Assembly (NCBI GenBank): GCA_965262605.1
Contig: CBDHFN010000002.1
Span: 186,001 to 250,000, forward strand
Direction: 5' to 3'
From: CBDHFN01 sp965262605
GTDB lineage: Bacteria; Pseudomonadota; Alphaproteobacteria; JASGCL01
DNA: 64,000 nucleotides
The translations under genes were made by a program, and so were the position numbers. The notes beneath the pieces are model-generated. The model was not told the DNA's origin, ran no database searches, and was given only the letters and a program-made list of their open reading frames with translations. Positions 1-9,053 of this stretch are shown piece after piece (the stretch's first letter is position 1; each line of letters begins with the position of its first letter).

Positions 1-230
1 TTAACTTCAAATTTACCGCCAGTTATTTCGGCTAATCTTTTGGAAAAATCATCGGCTGCGCCATAAATTGTGTCTAATGATTTGGGGAAGCTTGAGGCTA
101 AACGCCATTTAATCGTTGGTTGTGTTTGCGCAATTGCGGGGGCAGCTAATGATGCAACTGCACCACCAGCTATTAATCCTGCGCCTGCTTTGGCAATAAA
201 ATTACGCCTGTTTTTCATTGTTGTTTCCAT
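1..230 (-). CDS. dctP: TRAP transporter substrate-binding protein, N-terminal part (gene runs off the window)
   Basis: This is the first 76 residues of a periplasmic solute receptor of a TRAP transporter. The start METTMKNRRNFI is chosen because GGAGG (positions 237-241, minus strand) lies six bases upstream. The N-terminus carries a twin-arginine-like RRNFI followed by a hydrophobic stretch ending AAPAIAQ, so Tat export and cleavage after AIAQ are likely. The mature start, IKWRLASSFPKSLDTIYGA, matches the DctP subclass linked to mannitol/chloroaromatic-type TRAP systems; the real ligand cannot be told. It is the third gene of a dctQ-dctM-dctP operon, starting 12 bases after dctM stops. The ligand-binding arginine region lies outside the window. 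Confidence 0.9.
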   Translation of the reverse strand, partial: METTMKNRRNFIAKAGAGLIAGGAVASLAAPAIAQTQPTIKWRLASSFPKSLDTIYGAADDFSKRLAEITGGKFEV

Positions 231-242
231 AATATTCCTCCT

Positions 243-1994
243 TTATGGTTTTTTGGGCTCATCCGTTGAAAAAGTAAATTTATTCGGATCTACTTGTTTC
301 GGCGAATCAGCGTCTGTTGAAAATTTTAAATTATTTGGGTCTATGGTTTTACTTGTGCCATCATCATTGCTTGTTGCTGGTTGCAAGTTTAATTCCAATG
401 GTTTATCCTCTTGCACAATTTTCTTCTCTACTTGCACAATATTCGGGAATGCAATTATTAATCCCACCATGATTACTTGAATTACCACAAAAGGAATCGC
501 GCCCCAATAAATTTCCGAAGTTTTAACAGGTGGCATTAGTTTCTTGGTCACGCTGTCAATATATTCCGTTTTTGCCGCAACTGATCGCAAATAAAATAAC
601 GCAAAACCAAATGGTGGGTGCATAAATGAAGTCTGCATATTAACCCCCAAAAGCACGCCAAACCATATTAAATCAATACCTAATTTTTCGGCGACTGGAC
701 CAACCAAAGGCACAAGAATAAAGGCTAATTCAAAGAAATCCAAGAAAAATGCCAACACAAAAAACAAGATATTAACCGCGATTAAAAAACCTAATTGTCC
801 ACCGGGCAATGAAGTTAACAAATGTTCAACCCATACATCGCCACCGACACCACGAAATACCAAGGCAAACACCGTAGAGCCAATTAAAATAAACAACACA
901 AAAGACGATAATTTAGCTGTTGATTGTGAAGCTTGACGCACAAGCGACCAATTTAATTTGCCTTTAAATATCGCGATAATCATTGCGCCAGCTGCACCCA
1001 TTGCGCCCCCTTCCGTTGGAGTTGCAACCCCTAAAAAAATTGTGCCTAACACCAAGAAAATCAGTAATAAAGGGGGAATTAACACAAAAATTACTTTTTC
1101 GCAAATATTAGATAAAAACTTAAAGCCCAATAATTTATTGGCGGTTGCCAAAACCCATGAAACAGCCATACCCGCTAACATGGCAATGACAATTCTTTCG
1201 TCCAAAGGCGAATCAGGTTTCGCCAAAACATCATTGGCAAAAACATATCCAGCACCGACTGATAAAGCCACCACCACTGCCAGAGATGGCAAGCCTGATT
1301 TGCCATTCGCTTCTTGAATCGTGCGCGCATCAATCGGTAATGCTGGCACTGATTTAGGGTAAAAAATTGATAAAATTAAAATATATAAGACATATAAGCC
1401 CGTTAAAATAAAGCCCGGTATAAATGCGCCCTTATACATATCACCAACCGAACGCCCCAATTGATCCGCCATAATAATTAAAACAAGCGATGGCGGAATA
1501 ATTTGCGCCAAAGTTCCAGATGCCGCAATAACACCACTCGCAACGCGTCTGTCATAGCCATATCGCAACATAATTGGCAAGGAAATTAAACCCATTGAAA
1601 TAACCGAAGCCGCCACCACACCAGTGGTTGCCGCCAATAAGGCGCCTACAAAAATCACGGCATATGCAACGCCACCGCGTACGGGACCAAATAACTGCCC
1701 GACCGTGTCAAGCAAATCCTCCGCCATGCCAGTTCGTTCCAAAATCAAACCCATAAAAGTAAAAAATGGAATCGCCAGCAAAGTATCATTGCTCATAATC
1801 CCAAAAATACGATTCGGCAAGGCTTGCAAAAATGTGGCTTGAAATAAGCCAACTTCAATACCAATAAAACCAAAAAACAAGCCAACCGCCGCTAAACTAA
1901 ATGCAACTGGATAACCACTTAACAAGAAAACAATTAAAGCTGCGAACATAATTGGCGCAGTATTATTGATAAAGAAATGTGATAATAAATCCAT
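243..1994 (-). CDS. dctM: TRAP transporter large permease, DctM family
   Basis: This is the 583-residue large membrane subunit of a TRAP transporter. It forms the sodium-coupled substrate path with the small permease dctQ just upstream and takes ligand from the downstream DctP. It opens with a hydrophobic helix and shows the many-helix pattern of the family with conserved Gly/Pro-rich loops (for example GVVAASVISMGLISLP and ATPTEGGAMGA). AAGGGG seven bases before the ATG supports the start. It is longer than the usual 430 residues. Part of the excess is an insert near residues 215-265, and the last 50 residues form a hydrophilic tail with a near-duplicated unit (DPNNLKFSTDADSPKQ, then DPNKFTFSTDEPKK). 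Substrate unknown; a carboxylate is typical of the family. Confidence 0.92.
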   Translation of the reverse strand: MDLLSHFFINNTAPIMFAALIVFLLSGYPVAFSLAAVGLFFGFIGIEVGLFQATFLQALPNRIFGIMSNDTLLAIPFFTFMGLILERTGMAEDLLDTVGQLFGPVRGGVAYAVIFVGALLAATTGVVAASVISMGLISLPIMLRYGYDRRVASGVIAASGTLAQIIPPSLVLIIMADQLGRSVGDMYKGAFIPGFILTGLYVLYILILSIFYPKSVPALPIDARTIQEANGKSGLPSLAVVVALSVGAGYVFANDVLAKPDSPLDERIVIAMLAGMAVSWVLATANKLLGFKFLSNICEKVIFVLIPPLLLIFLVLGTIFLGVATPTEGGAMGAAGAMIIAIFKGKLNWSLVRQASQSTAKLSSFVLFILIGSTVFALVFRGVGGDVWVEHLLTSLPGGQLGFLIAVNILFFVLAFFLDFFELAFILVPLVGPVAEKLGIDLIWFGVLLGVNMQTSFMHPPFGFALFYLRSVAAKTEYIDSVTKKLMPPVKTSEIYWGAIPFVVIQVIMVGLIIAFPNIVQVEKKIVQEDKPLELNLQPATSNDDGTSKTIDPNNLKFSTDADSPKQVDPNKFTFSTDEPKKP

Positions 1995-2003
1995 TTTTGC
2001 CCC

Positions 2004-2603
2004 TTAATTCGCAGTTAATTTATTTGCTTGTTTGTATGATTCAACTTCGGCTTCAATTTCTTCAACATCATGCGAAGATTTGATGAATGCCTTGTAATCT
2101 ACAACACCTTTTAAGATGCCAATTCGTTTAATAGTTTCGGAAACAACCTGAATTTGCAACATTAAAAAACCTAATGGAATCAATAATTTAGCTGGCCAGA
2201 TAATCAAGCCGCCACTATTCGTGGAAACTTCCATGGTTTTTATGGAATAAATCGCAAATGGCGTAGATTCAATCAAAAGCAATATACATAATGGCGACAG
2301 AAAAAATATACCGCCCAAAATATCAATCCACGCATGCACGCGATAAGAAAAATGGCTGGTTAATACATCAATACGGATATGGTCGTTGCGCTTTAACGCC
2401 CAACTTGCGCCCAACAAGAAAGTTGCCGCGAATAAATACCATTGCAATTCTAAATAAGCATTGGAGCTGTATGAAAAAATATACCGAATGGTTGCGTTAA
2501 TTGAACTTACCAATATTGACGCAAAAATCAACCAACTGACTAATTCGCCAATTTTTTCGTTAAATTTATCAATAATTTCTGAAATTTTAAGCAATTTATC
2601 CAT
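2004..2603 (-). CDS. dctQ: TRAP transporter small permease, DctQ family
   Basis: This 199-residue, four-helix membrane protein is the small TRAP subunit, which scaffolds the large permease DctM. Hydrophobic segments lie near residues 18-40, 55-75, 95-118 and 135-155. The family-typical LQWYLFAATFLLGASWALKRNDHIRIDVL is present, including the conserved W and RND-H-R-D pattern. A strong AAGGGGG lies six bases before the ATG. It leads the dctQMP operon and stops nine bases before dctM. The C-terminal 40 residues are charged and probably cytoplasmic. Confidence 0.92.
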   Translation of the reverse strand: MDKLLKISEIIDKFNEKIGELVSWLIFASILVSSINATIRYIFSYSSNAYLELQWYLFAATFLLGASWALKRNDHIRIDVLTSHFSYRVHAWIDILGGIFFLSPLCILLLIESTPFAIYSIKTMEVSTNSGGLIIWPAKLLIPLGFLMLQIQVVSETIKRIGILKGVVDYKAFIKSSHDVEEIEAEVESYKQANKLTAN

Positions 2604-2624
2604 TAAATCCCCCTTATACTAATG

Positions 2625-2653
2625 AATTTAATTTATATTTATATTTAAGTCAA
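2625..2653 (-). promoter_or_regulatory. Probable promoter of dctQMP
   Basis: On the minus strand TTGACT (2653-2648) is followed after 17 bases by TAAATT (2630-2625). The -35 box is the form seen at other promoters in this window; the -10 is weak. It sits 21 bases before the dctQ start codon, leaving room for the Shine-Dalgarno site. Confidence 0.4.
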
Positions 2654-2666
2654 CATTTATTTTGCG

Positions 2667-2716
2667 TATACCCTGATTTGCCATTTGTTGAAAATCTATC
2701 ATAGAAGCAGGGTGTA
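2667..2716. repeat. Inverted repeat with TATACCCTG arms between dnaG and dctQ
   Basis: TATACCCTG at 2667-2675 and CAGGGTGTA at 2708-2716 are inverted copies (8 of 9 match) 32 bases apart. The left arm begins the 12-mer TATACCCTGATT, which recurs in two other intergenic regions (31190-31201 on the minus strand and 37524-37535). It could be a regulator site or a degenerate repeat; it has no T-run, so it is not a classic terminator. Confidence 0.4.
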
Positions 2717-2729
2717 ATTAGAGTTTAGT

Positions 2730-4514
2730 TTATTCCTTAGGATTGGTGCTATTGTAATAATTATCATTTTCTTTATCCAGCGCGTAAAGATATTTTTTTT
2801 GCGAATCATCGGCAATTTGTCCGAATTCTTGAATTTTTTGTTGATTTTCTTGGACAAGCTGCGCGTGCATTTCAAGCTGCATTAATTCATCAAGAATTAA
2901 TGCCATTTGGTTATCGTCATTTTGCCAAATTTCTGGGTGCATGATGCGCAATTGGGCGTTAAAAATTTTTTGCCATAATTCATCGGCATTTTGGGCAACA
3001 AACCATTGCTGGCATATTGTCCAATCCCATTCTTGATGATTTTGGCTAAATTCGTAAATTTTATGGCTAAATTCATGAAAATCTTTGGAAAATTGCCAAT
3101 TTTTTGCCATAATATTTTCGTAAAATTCGCGTTTACATGCCATATATGCGACAATGGCTTGGGCGCGATTGCCAACAATATTCGTGGGTTTTTGCGATGA
3201 AATTTCCTGTATTGCTTTGCTTCCAAGCCGATTTTGCCAATTAAGTTGATTAAATTCGCGAATATATTCTTTGCGTAATGACGCATGATGAATATTTTGC
3301 AAAATTTTTAACCCCTCATCATTAAATCCCGCGCGCCCTTGGGGCGATTTTAAATCATAATTTTGTTGCAATTCATGATAAAAATACTGAAAACCGCTGG
3401 TTGCATTGCTGATTAATTCTTGCCATTTGGACAAACCATGCTTCATAATGAATGAATCAGGGTCATCACCATTCGGAATTTTAACCACAGAAATTTGTTT
3501 TTGCGGCGTAAATTGCGCCATTGCCAATAAAATCGTGCGCATCGTGGCTTTTTGTCCCGCTTTATCGCCGTCAAGGGCTAAAATAATATTATCTTGATAT
3601 TTCCATAATTGCGTGATTTGTGATTCGGTGATTGCCGTGCCAAGCGGTGCAACGGCGGTGCTAAACCCCTGTGCGGCAAGGGCTATAACATCCATATATC
3701 CCTCAACCACGCATAAAAAAGGGTGCGATTTAAGATTTTGGCGCATGCGGTGCACATTATATAAATTATCGCTTTTATGAAAAATATTGGAATCTTTGGA
3801 ATTTATATATTTGCCCGTATTATCTTGGTCATGGTTACCCATATATCGCCCGCCAAAAGCAATGACTTGCCCCATTTTATCGTGAATCGGAAACATGATG
3901 CGGTTGCGCCAAAACGGAAAAATCTTGCTTTGATTTTCAAATTTATTCGCAAGCCCAATATTTATTAAAATTTCAGCTTGAATATCATGATTTTTTTGCA
4001 AAAAATGTAAATATTCCTCGCCATCATATCCGCAATAACCCAAGCCAAATTCGGCAATATTATCTTGATTTAACCCCCTGCCCCGCAAATAATCAAGCGC
4101 GGGTTTGCCATTTTGCGTATAAAGATTTTTGATAAAAAATTCATTGGTTAATTTCAAAACTTGCTTAACAATGGCGGATTCATCTTTGGCTTTCAAATAT
4201 TCTTCGCGATTTTTTGGTTGATATTCAGGCAAGCTTATACCAGCTAAATCGGCGCAATATTTTAAGGCTTCACGAAAATCTAGCCTTTGCCTATCCATTA
4301 CCCATTGCAAAGCCCCACCATTGGCACCGCAACCAAAGCAATGATAAAAACCCTTAGTCTCAACGACATGAAAACTGGGCGTTTTTTCGTTATGAAACGG
4401 GCATAAACCAATAAATTCCAAACCGCGCTTCGTCAATTTGACATGCTGCCCGATTAAATCGCGCAATGAAATTCGCTCTTGAATTTGATCTATTATTACT
4501 TGGGTTGTGCTCAT
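2730..4514 (-). CDS. dnaG: DNA primase
   Basis: DnaG makes the RNA primers for replication. The 594-residue product has the N-terminal CHC2 zinc finger (C38, H41, C59, C62), the catalytic core and a Toprim domain with CVVEGYMDVI and LALDGDKAGQKAT carrying the metal-binding acidic residues. A C-terminal region of about 150 residues would contact the helicase DnaB. I start at the ATG at 4514 (MSTTQVIID) rather than an in-frame TTG five codons upstream, because a promoter -10 box lies just before this ATG and no Shine-Dalgarno is visible; the message would be leaderless. The usual neighbour rpoD is not adjacent; the TRAP operon follows. Confidence 0.96.
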   Translation of the reverse strand: MSTTQVIIDQIQERISLRDLIGQHVKLTKRGLEFIGLCPFHNEKTPSFHVVETKGFYHCFGCGANGGALQWVMDRQRLDFREALKYCADLAGISLPEYQPKNREEYLKAKDESAIVKQVLKLTNEFFIKNLYTQNGKPALDYLRGRGLNQDNIAEFGLGYCGYDGEEYLHFLQKNHDIQAEILINIGLANKFENQSKIFPFWRNRIMFPIHDKMGQVIAFGGRYMGNHDQDNTGKYINSKDSNIFHKSDNLYNVHRMRQNLKSHPFLCVVEGYMDVIALAAQGFSTAVAPLGTAITESQITQLWKYQDNIILALDGDKAGQKATMRTILLAMAQFTPQKQISVVKIPNGDDPDSFIMKHGLSKWQELISNATSGFQYFYHELQQNYDLKSPQGRAGFNDEGLKILQNIHHASLRKEYIREFNQLNWQNRLGSKAIQEISSQKPTNIVGNRAQAIVAYMACKREFYENIMAKNWQFSKDFHEFSHKIYEFSQNHQEWDWTICQQWFVAQNADELWQKIFNAQLRIMHPEIWQNDDNQMALILDELMQLEMHAQLVQENQQKIQEFGQIADDSQKKYLYALDKENDNYYNSTNPKE

Positions 4515-4520
4515 AATTAT

Positions 4521-4548
4521 ATTATACAAATATAAACTTATTTTGCAA
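4521..4548 (-). promoter_or_regulatory. Promoter of dnaG, predicted leaderless
   Basis: Minus strand: TTGCAA (4548-4543), 16-base spacer, TATAAT (4526-4521). The -10 box ends six bases before the dnaG ATG, so transcription should begin at or next to the A of the start codon. No ribosome-binding site is present. Confidence 0.6.
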
Positions 4549-4603
4549 TTAATAAATGCCCAATTTGTTCGGGTGAAAAGTTTAAGTTAGTTTTTTGTAT
4601 ATC

Positions 4604-4855
4604 TTAATACTGATTTATATCCGTTGGGTTGGATTTATGATTGACAAAGAAATAACGCAAAATATAAGTCGCAATGACCGCAATTATCGCAAAAATAATG
4701 CCGTCAATAATAAAGCCACCATCACCAAAAATAAAATGTCCCAAAGCTAAAACACCTGCGGAAATGCTTAAACCCAAGAAAATAAAAGTGCCCGTGATTA
4801 ATTCAATGATTAATAAACCCACCGCGATACACGCATAAATTAACGCAAGCGACAT
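4604..4855 (-). CDS. Short NfeD-family membrane protein
   Basis: An 83-residue protein with three hydrophobic segments (about 4-24, 27-44, 50-72). It follows a slipin gene after a three-base gap. NfeD proteins act with slipin/SPFH membrane proteins in membrane organisation, and this pairing is the main ground for the name. Typical partners carry a soluble OB-fold of 60-70 residues after the membrane part; here the protein stops soon after the last helix (NHKSNPTDINQY), so the OB domain is missing. I see no continuation in another frame before dnaG, so it looks like a genuinely short form. Confidence 0.75.
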   Translation of the reverse strand: MSLALIYACIAVGLLIIELITGTFIFLGLSISAGVLALGHFIFGDGGFIIDGIIFAIIAVIATYILRYFFVNHKSNPTDINQY

Positions 4856-4858
4856 TTT

Positions 4859-5734
4859 TTACTGCTTTTTAGCAAAGACGCTGACTAATGCTTTGACGCT
4901 GTCTAAAACATCAGTTGGCATTATAACGATTTTAGATGCGGCACTTTCGCCCAATTTTTTTACGGCTTCGGCTTGAATTTTGCGCATTTCAAAGTTAATC
5001 GCGCCTTCGCCACCCTCGCTGATTGCCTTGGATACCGCGGTTACCGCATATGCTTCGGCATCGGCAAGCAATTTTTTCGCTTCGGCAAGTTTTTGGGCGG
5101 AGTATAATTCGGCTTCAGCAATTAATTGCATGGATTGTTTTTTGCCTTCGGCTTCGCGCACCAAAGCACGCCGATTGCGTTCGGCGTTAAGCTGTAATTG
5201 CATGGCGGATTTTGTTTCGGCATCAACTTCAACATCTAAAATTTCCACGCGGGTAAGCACAATTCCCCATTCTTCGGATACGGCGGCTAATTCGCGCTCA
5301 ATTTCATCGGATATATTGCGCCGATTAGATTGCACGCCGTCTAAATCAGTGCGCCCAATAACATTGCGCACCGTGCCTGTCACCGTGGTGATGATGGCTT
5401 GTTGCAAATTGCGCACGCGATAAAAAGTTTTGTCAGATTCCACAATGCGATAAAGAATCGCTAAATCCAAATAAATTGTGACATTATCCAAGGTAATGCA
5501 AGGAATTTTTGTGCTGGGCAATTGGCGTTCTAAAACATCAATTTTTGCGCTGACTAATTCAATAAAAGGCACAATAATATGCAGACCAGCTTCGCATTTG
5601 CGCACATATTTTCCCAATCGTTCAATTAAGTAATTTTGCGATTGCGGCACGATGACTATTGTCATTTTTAAAAATACTAAGGCTAAGACAATAACCAAGC
5701 CAATAAATATATATGATAATGAAAAATCAACCAT
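4859..5734 (-). CDS. SPFH-domain slipin/paraslipin (QmcA-like)
   Basis: A 291-residue membrane-anchored SPFH protein. One N-terminal helix (about 6-30) is followed by the SPFH domain (VPQSQNYLIERLGKYVRKCEAGLHIIVPFIE to about residue 190). A long Ala/Glu-rich coiled coil (about 175-245) should drive oligomerisation into membrane scaffolds. The nearest family by eye is the paraslipin/QmcA group. AGGAGA lies seven bases before the ATG. The downstream NfeD-like gene forms the usual operon. Function in this organism is inferred from the family: membrane protein quality control or microdomain formation. Confidence 0.9.
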   Translation of the reverse strand: MVDFSLSYIFIGLVIVLALVFLKMTIVIVPQSQNYLIERLGKYVRKCEAGLHIIVPFIELVSAKIDVLERQLPSTKIPCITLDNVTIYLDLAILYRIVESDKTFYRVRNLQQAIITTVTGTVRNVIGRTDLDGVQSNRRNISDEIERELAAVSEEWGIVLTRVEILDVEVDAETKSAMQLQLNAERNRRALVREAEGKKQSMQLIAEAELYSAQKLAEAKKLLADAEAYAVTAVSKAISEGGEGAINFEMRKIQAEAVKKLGESAASKIVIMPTDVLDSVKALVSVFAKKQ

Positions 5735-5755
5735 AACTCTCTCCTATGTAGTTTG

Positions 5756-5783
5756 AATATACCACAAGATTACAAAAATTCAA
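5756..5783 (-). promoter_or_regulatory. Promoter of the slipin/NfeD operon
   Basis: Minus strand: TTGAAT (5783-5778), 16-base spacer, TATATT (5761-5756), giving a leader of about 15 bases that contains the AGGAGA ribosome-binding site. Confidence 0.55.
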
Positions 5784-5796
5784 GCAAAATCTTAAA

Positions 5797-6612
5797 TTAA
5801 TCGTGGGTATTGATAGTTTTTAATAATTCCGCGTGAATATGCGGGTTAGCGGCAATAATTTCCAATTTTTGTAATGATTCAAACGAAATTTTACTGCCAT
5901 CGCCATGGGTAATTATTGCGCCAGCTTCGTGGGCAATCATAATTCCTGCGGCTATATCCCAAGGGTAAAGCCCTTTTTCCCAAAAACCATCAAGGCGTCC
6001 CGCGGCTAAAAATGCTAAATCAAGGCTTGACGCGCCCATTCGGCGCACGCCAGCGGTTGCGCCCATCACCGATTTTAATTGCCCCAAGAATTTATCAAAC
6101 CCCTCATCTTTGCTTTTGGCAAAGGGCACATATGCCCCAATCAAACATTGCAAAAGATTTTTTCGGTTGGAAACTTGTAATTTGCGGTTTAAGCCTTGGC
6201 TAAGCACAAATGCGCCTTCACCGCGTTCAGCATAATATAATTCGCCGCTAAATGGTTGATAAACCACGCCAGCTTTAAGGCGAAAATTCTCCTCGGCGGC
6301 GATAGATACGGCAAAATGCGGTATAGCATGCAGGTAATTTGAAGTGCCATCAAGCGGGTCAATAATAAATCGCCGTTCGCTTTTGGCTTGTTGTCCGCCC
6401 GCTTCTTCGGATAAAATTTCCCAATCGGGGCGGGCGTAGTTTAATTCTTCAATAATAATTCGTTCGGCATTTTTATCCGCCCGTGATACGAAATCACCGG
6501 GACCTTTCGTTGATACTTGAAGATTTTCCACTTCTCGGTAATCGCGAATCAGTGCTCTGCCAGCTTTTTCAGCGGCTTGACACATAACCCGCACTAATGC
6601 ACTTTGAGCCAT
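5797..6612 (-). CDS. suhB: Inositol monophosphatase family protein (SuhB)
   Basis: A 271-residue Mg-dependent phosphatase of the inositol monophosphatase fold. The metal-binding signatures are intact: the EEAG segment, IDPLDGTSNYLHAIPHF (residues about 85-101) and YPWDIAAGIMIAHEAGA near 215. The opening ALVRVMCQAAEKAGRALIRDYREVENLQVS matches alphaproteobacterial SuhB. A second possibility is histidinol-phosphatase (HisN), which belongs to the same superfamily and is otherwise missing from the his operon at 14-21 kb, but the sequence favours SuhB. It is transcribed alone toward the slipin gene and away from the GMC oxidoreductase. Confidence 0.88.
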   Translation of the reverse strand: MAQSALVRVMCQAAEKAGRALIRDYREVENLQVSTKGPGDFVSRADKNAERIIIEELNYARPDWEILSEEAGGQQAKSERRFIIDPLDGTSNYLHAIPHFAVSIAAEENFRLKAGVVYQPFSGELYYAERGEGAFVLSQGLNRKLQVSNRKNLLQCLIGAYVPFAKSKDEGFDKFLGQLKSVMGATAGVRRMGASSLDLAFLAAGRLDGFWEKGLYPWDIAAGIMIAHEAGAIITHGDGSKISFESLQKLEIIAANPHIHAELLKTINTHD

Positions 6613-6841
6613 GATGTTTTTTCCGAAGGTTATTTAATTGTTCAATAGGGAGAGTGATTCCATAAACATTAATACATAAGCATTTGCAAAAACGCTTATG
6701 AAATCATGCAACGAATAGCATAGCATAATAATTATAGCAAGCTAAATTTACGCACTTCTTAAAAAAAGTAAAATATGTCGTTTTTATTTCACTTTTTTTA
6801 TGATTATCCGTTAATATCATGGCAATTATTAAGGAATATTT
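6613..6841. promoter_or_regulatory. Divergent intergenic region between suhB and the GMC oxidoreductase
   Basis: This 229-base stretch has no gene. It contains an inverted repeat CATAAGC (6675-6681) / GCTTATG (6694-6700) with TTTGCAAA between the arms, which could be a regulator site. AAGGA seven bases before the ATG at 6842 is the ribosome-binding site of the oxidoreductase. I could not settle on a promoter for either gene. Confidence 0.35.
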
Positions 6842-8467
6842 ATGAATCAACCAGATTATATTATTATTGGCTCGGGCAGTGCGGGGGCGGCAATCGCCTA
6901 TCGCTTGGCAATGAATGGCAAAAACATCTGTGTTTGTGAATTTGGTGGCACAGATATTGGTCCGTTAATTCAAATGCCATCGGCTTTATCCTATCCGATG
7001 AATATGCCATTATATGATTGGGGTTATAGTAGTGAACCCGAACCATACTTAAATGGGCGTGTTTTAGCAACCCCAAGGGGCAAAGTCTTAGGTGGTTCTT
7101 CGTCCATTAATGGCATGGTTTATGTGCGCGGTAATGCGCTTGATTTTGATACATGGGCACAAATGGGCGCGAAAAATTGGGATTACAAGCATGTTTTACC
7201 CTATTATTGCCGCATGGAGGGGCATAATAACCCCGAACAAATAGACAAAAATTGGCGGGGCTTAAATGGTCCCTTGCGCGTGCAACGCGGTAAAATGACG
7301 AATCCCCTTTATAAAGCATTTATTGAAGCGGGCAATCAAGCAGGATTTGGCAAAACCGATGATTATAATGGTTATAAACAAGAAGGCTTTGGCGCGATGG
7401 AAATGACCGTGCATCAAGGGCGCAGATGGTCGGTTGCGAATGCTTATTTGCGCCCCGCCTTAAAAACCGGCAAAGTTTTTATTAAAAAATGCTTGGTGGA
7501 AAAAATAATTTTTGACGGCACCAAAGCCATTGCTGTGCAAATCATCGCCAATGGACAACAACAACAAATTAAAGCCAATATTGAAATAATTTTATGCGCT
7601 GGCGCAATAAATTCGCCAAAAATTCTTTTGCAATCGGGAATTGGTAATGGCGAAGAATTGCAAAAATTAGGCATTAAACCGATAATTAATCGCCTTGGCG
7701 TTGGCAAGAATTTGCAAGATCATTTGGAAATTTATTTTCAATTCCAATGCAAGCAACCAGTTTCTTTATATAGCAAAATTAATTGGGGGTCAAAATTATT
7801 AATTGGGGCTGAGTGGTTGTTTTTCAAAACTGGGCTTGGCGCAACGAATCATTTTGAATCTTGCGGGTTTATTAAATCTTCGCCAAACAAGCCTTACCCT
7901 GATTTGCAATATCATTTTTTGCCCGTGGCGATGCGTTATGATGGTAAATCTGCCTTTGCTTCGCATGGTTTTCAAGTGCATATCGGACCGAATCGTTCGC
8001 CTTCGCGCGGGGAAATTACTTTGCGTTCACCAAACCCATTTGATAAGCCGAAAATTTTATTTAATTATATGTCAACCGACCAAGATTGGCAAGATTTTCG
8101 CGCCGCGATTCGCCATACGCGCCATATTTTCACGCAACCCGCCATGGCGCAATTTGTTGGCGAAGAAGTTAATCCGGGAATAAATTATCAATCTGATGAA
8201 GAATTAAACGAATTCCTTAAACAGCATGTGGAAAGCGCATATCACCCTTCATGCGCCAATAAAATGGGCGATGTTAACGATAATATGGCGGTTGTTGATA
8301 GCGAATGCCGCGTGATTGGCGTGCAAAATTTACGCGTAGCCGATAGTTCAATTTTTCCGCAAATCACCAATGGCAATTTAAATGCGCCGTCCATCATGGT
8401 TGGCGAAAGGGCATCAGATTTAATTTTGGGCAAAAGCTTGCCGCCTTCTGACTTAGTGCCTTATTAA
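6842..8467 (+). CDS. GMC-family flavin oxidoreductase, choline dehydrogenase-like
   Basis: A 541-residue FAD enzyme that oxidises an alcohol. The FAD-binding Rossmann motif IIGSGSAGAAIAYRLA is at the N-terminus. GMC signature 1 (RGKVLGGSSSINGMVYVRG) and signature 2 (CAGAINSPKILLQSGIG) are present. The C-terminal active-site block ESAYHPSCANKMG resembles BetA choline dehydrogenase, with the catalytic His before PSC. BetA would make betaine aldehyde for osmoprotection, but no betB or choline transporter is adjacent, so the substrate remains open. AAGGA precedes the ATG. It is a single-gene unit, convergent with the phytoene-synthase-like gene. Confidence 0.88.
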   Translation: MNQPDYIIIGSGSAGAAIAYRLAMNGKNICVCEFGGTDIGPLIQMPSALSYPMNMPLYDWGYSSEPEPYLNGRVLATPRGKVLGGSSSINGMVYVRGNALDFDTWAQMGAKNWDYKHVLPYYCRMEGHNNPEQIDKNWRGLNGPLRVQRGKMTNPLYKAFIEAGNQAGFGKTDDYNGYKQEGFGAMEMTVHQGRRWSVANAYLRPALKTGKVFIKKCLVEKIIFDGTKAIAVQIIANGQQQQIKANIEIILCAGAINSPKILLQSGIGNGEELQKLGIKPIINRLGVGKNLQDHLEIYFQFQCKQPVSLYSKINWGSKLLIGAEWLFFKTGLGATNHFESCGFIKSSPNKPYPDLQYHFLPVAMRYDGKSAFASHGFQVHIGPNRSPSRGEITLRSPNPFDKPKILFNYMSTDQDWQDFRAAIRHTRHIFTQPAMAQFVGEEVNPGINYQSDEELNEFLKQHVESAYHPSCANKMGDVNDNMAVVDSECRVIGVQNLRVADSSIFPQITNGNLNAPSIMVGERASDLILGKSLPPSDLVPY

Positions 8468-8483
8468 AAATTATAATATTCGC

Positions 8484-9053
8484 TTAATTTGTGCTTAAAC
8501 AATGAAATAAAAATAGCCGCATTAAAATACCAATTTTACTGATTTTGGGGTTGTTTTGCGAGATATATAATATTTGCGCAAAATAATTTAATGGGTGGCG
8601 AATCTTGGCAACTTGGAGAATTTTTTCGTTATTGTAAAGCGCGTTTGCGATATTTTGCGCGGGATTTTCGTGAATTATCGGCATTATTTCAGCAATTAAA
8701 GCGGATAATTTAATTTCAGCATCAATAAAATAATGATTTTCAATATCATCAATAATATTTTGCCAAATATTATAATGTTCCATACTTAAATCAAATTCTT
8801 GCAATAATTTAATGGCGGGGTGGTCGTGGTTTTTCATCGGGGTATTTTCGCGCCACCATTGAAATTTTAATGCCCTTGCAAAATCATTGTCAATATCGTT
8901 AATCATGATTAATTGCGTGTAAATATAATGGTAAAGGGCTAATTTTGGACGAAAATTTGGCGCAATAAAAATCAAACTATATGCCCGAAATGGTGCATAT
9001 TGGCTTAATTCACGCCAAATAATATCTTGGTCTTTATTGATAATTGGCGGCAT
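8484..9053 (-). CDS. Squalene/phytoene synthase family protein (NDUFAF6-like)
   Basis: A 189-residue protein of the trans-isoprenyl synthase fold. The recognisable core is YSLIFIAPNFRPKLALYHYIYT followed by RALKFQWWRENT, which matches the alphaproteobacterial and mitochondrial (NDUFAF6) branch. At this length it is 70-90 residues shorter than typical members, and the aspartate-rich DxxxD motifs of true phytoene synthases are not clear. A role as a complex-I or membrane assembly factor is therefore as likely as isoprenoid synthesis. It overlaps the upstream YejF-like gene by 20 bases and ends the transporter operon. Confidence 0.65.
   Translation of the reverse strand: MPPIINKDQDIIWRELSQYAPFRAYSLIFIAPNFRPKLALYHYIYTQLIMINDIDNDFARALKFQWWRENTPMKNHDHPAIKLLQEFDLSMEHYNIWQNIIDDIENHYFIDAEIKLSALIAEIMPIIHENPAQNIANALYNNEKILQVAKIRHPLNYFAQILYISQNNPKISKIGILMRLFLFHCLSTN

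Noticed and set aside
70..480. A 136-codon plus-strand frame at the window start
   Set aside because: It lies antisense to the dctP and dctM coding sequences, which are clear by homology and ribosome-binding sites.
5797..6612. Calling this gene hisN (histidinol-phosphatase)
   Set aside because: The family is right but the sequence is closer to SuhB and it is not in the his operon, so the evidence is insufficient.
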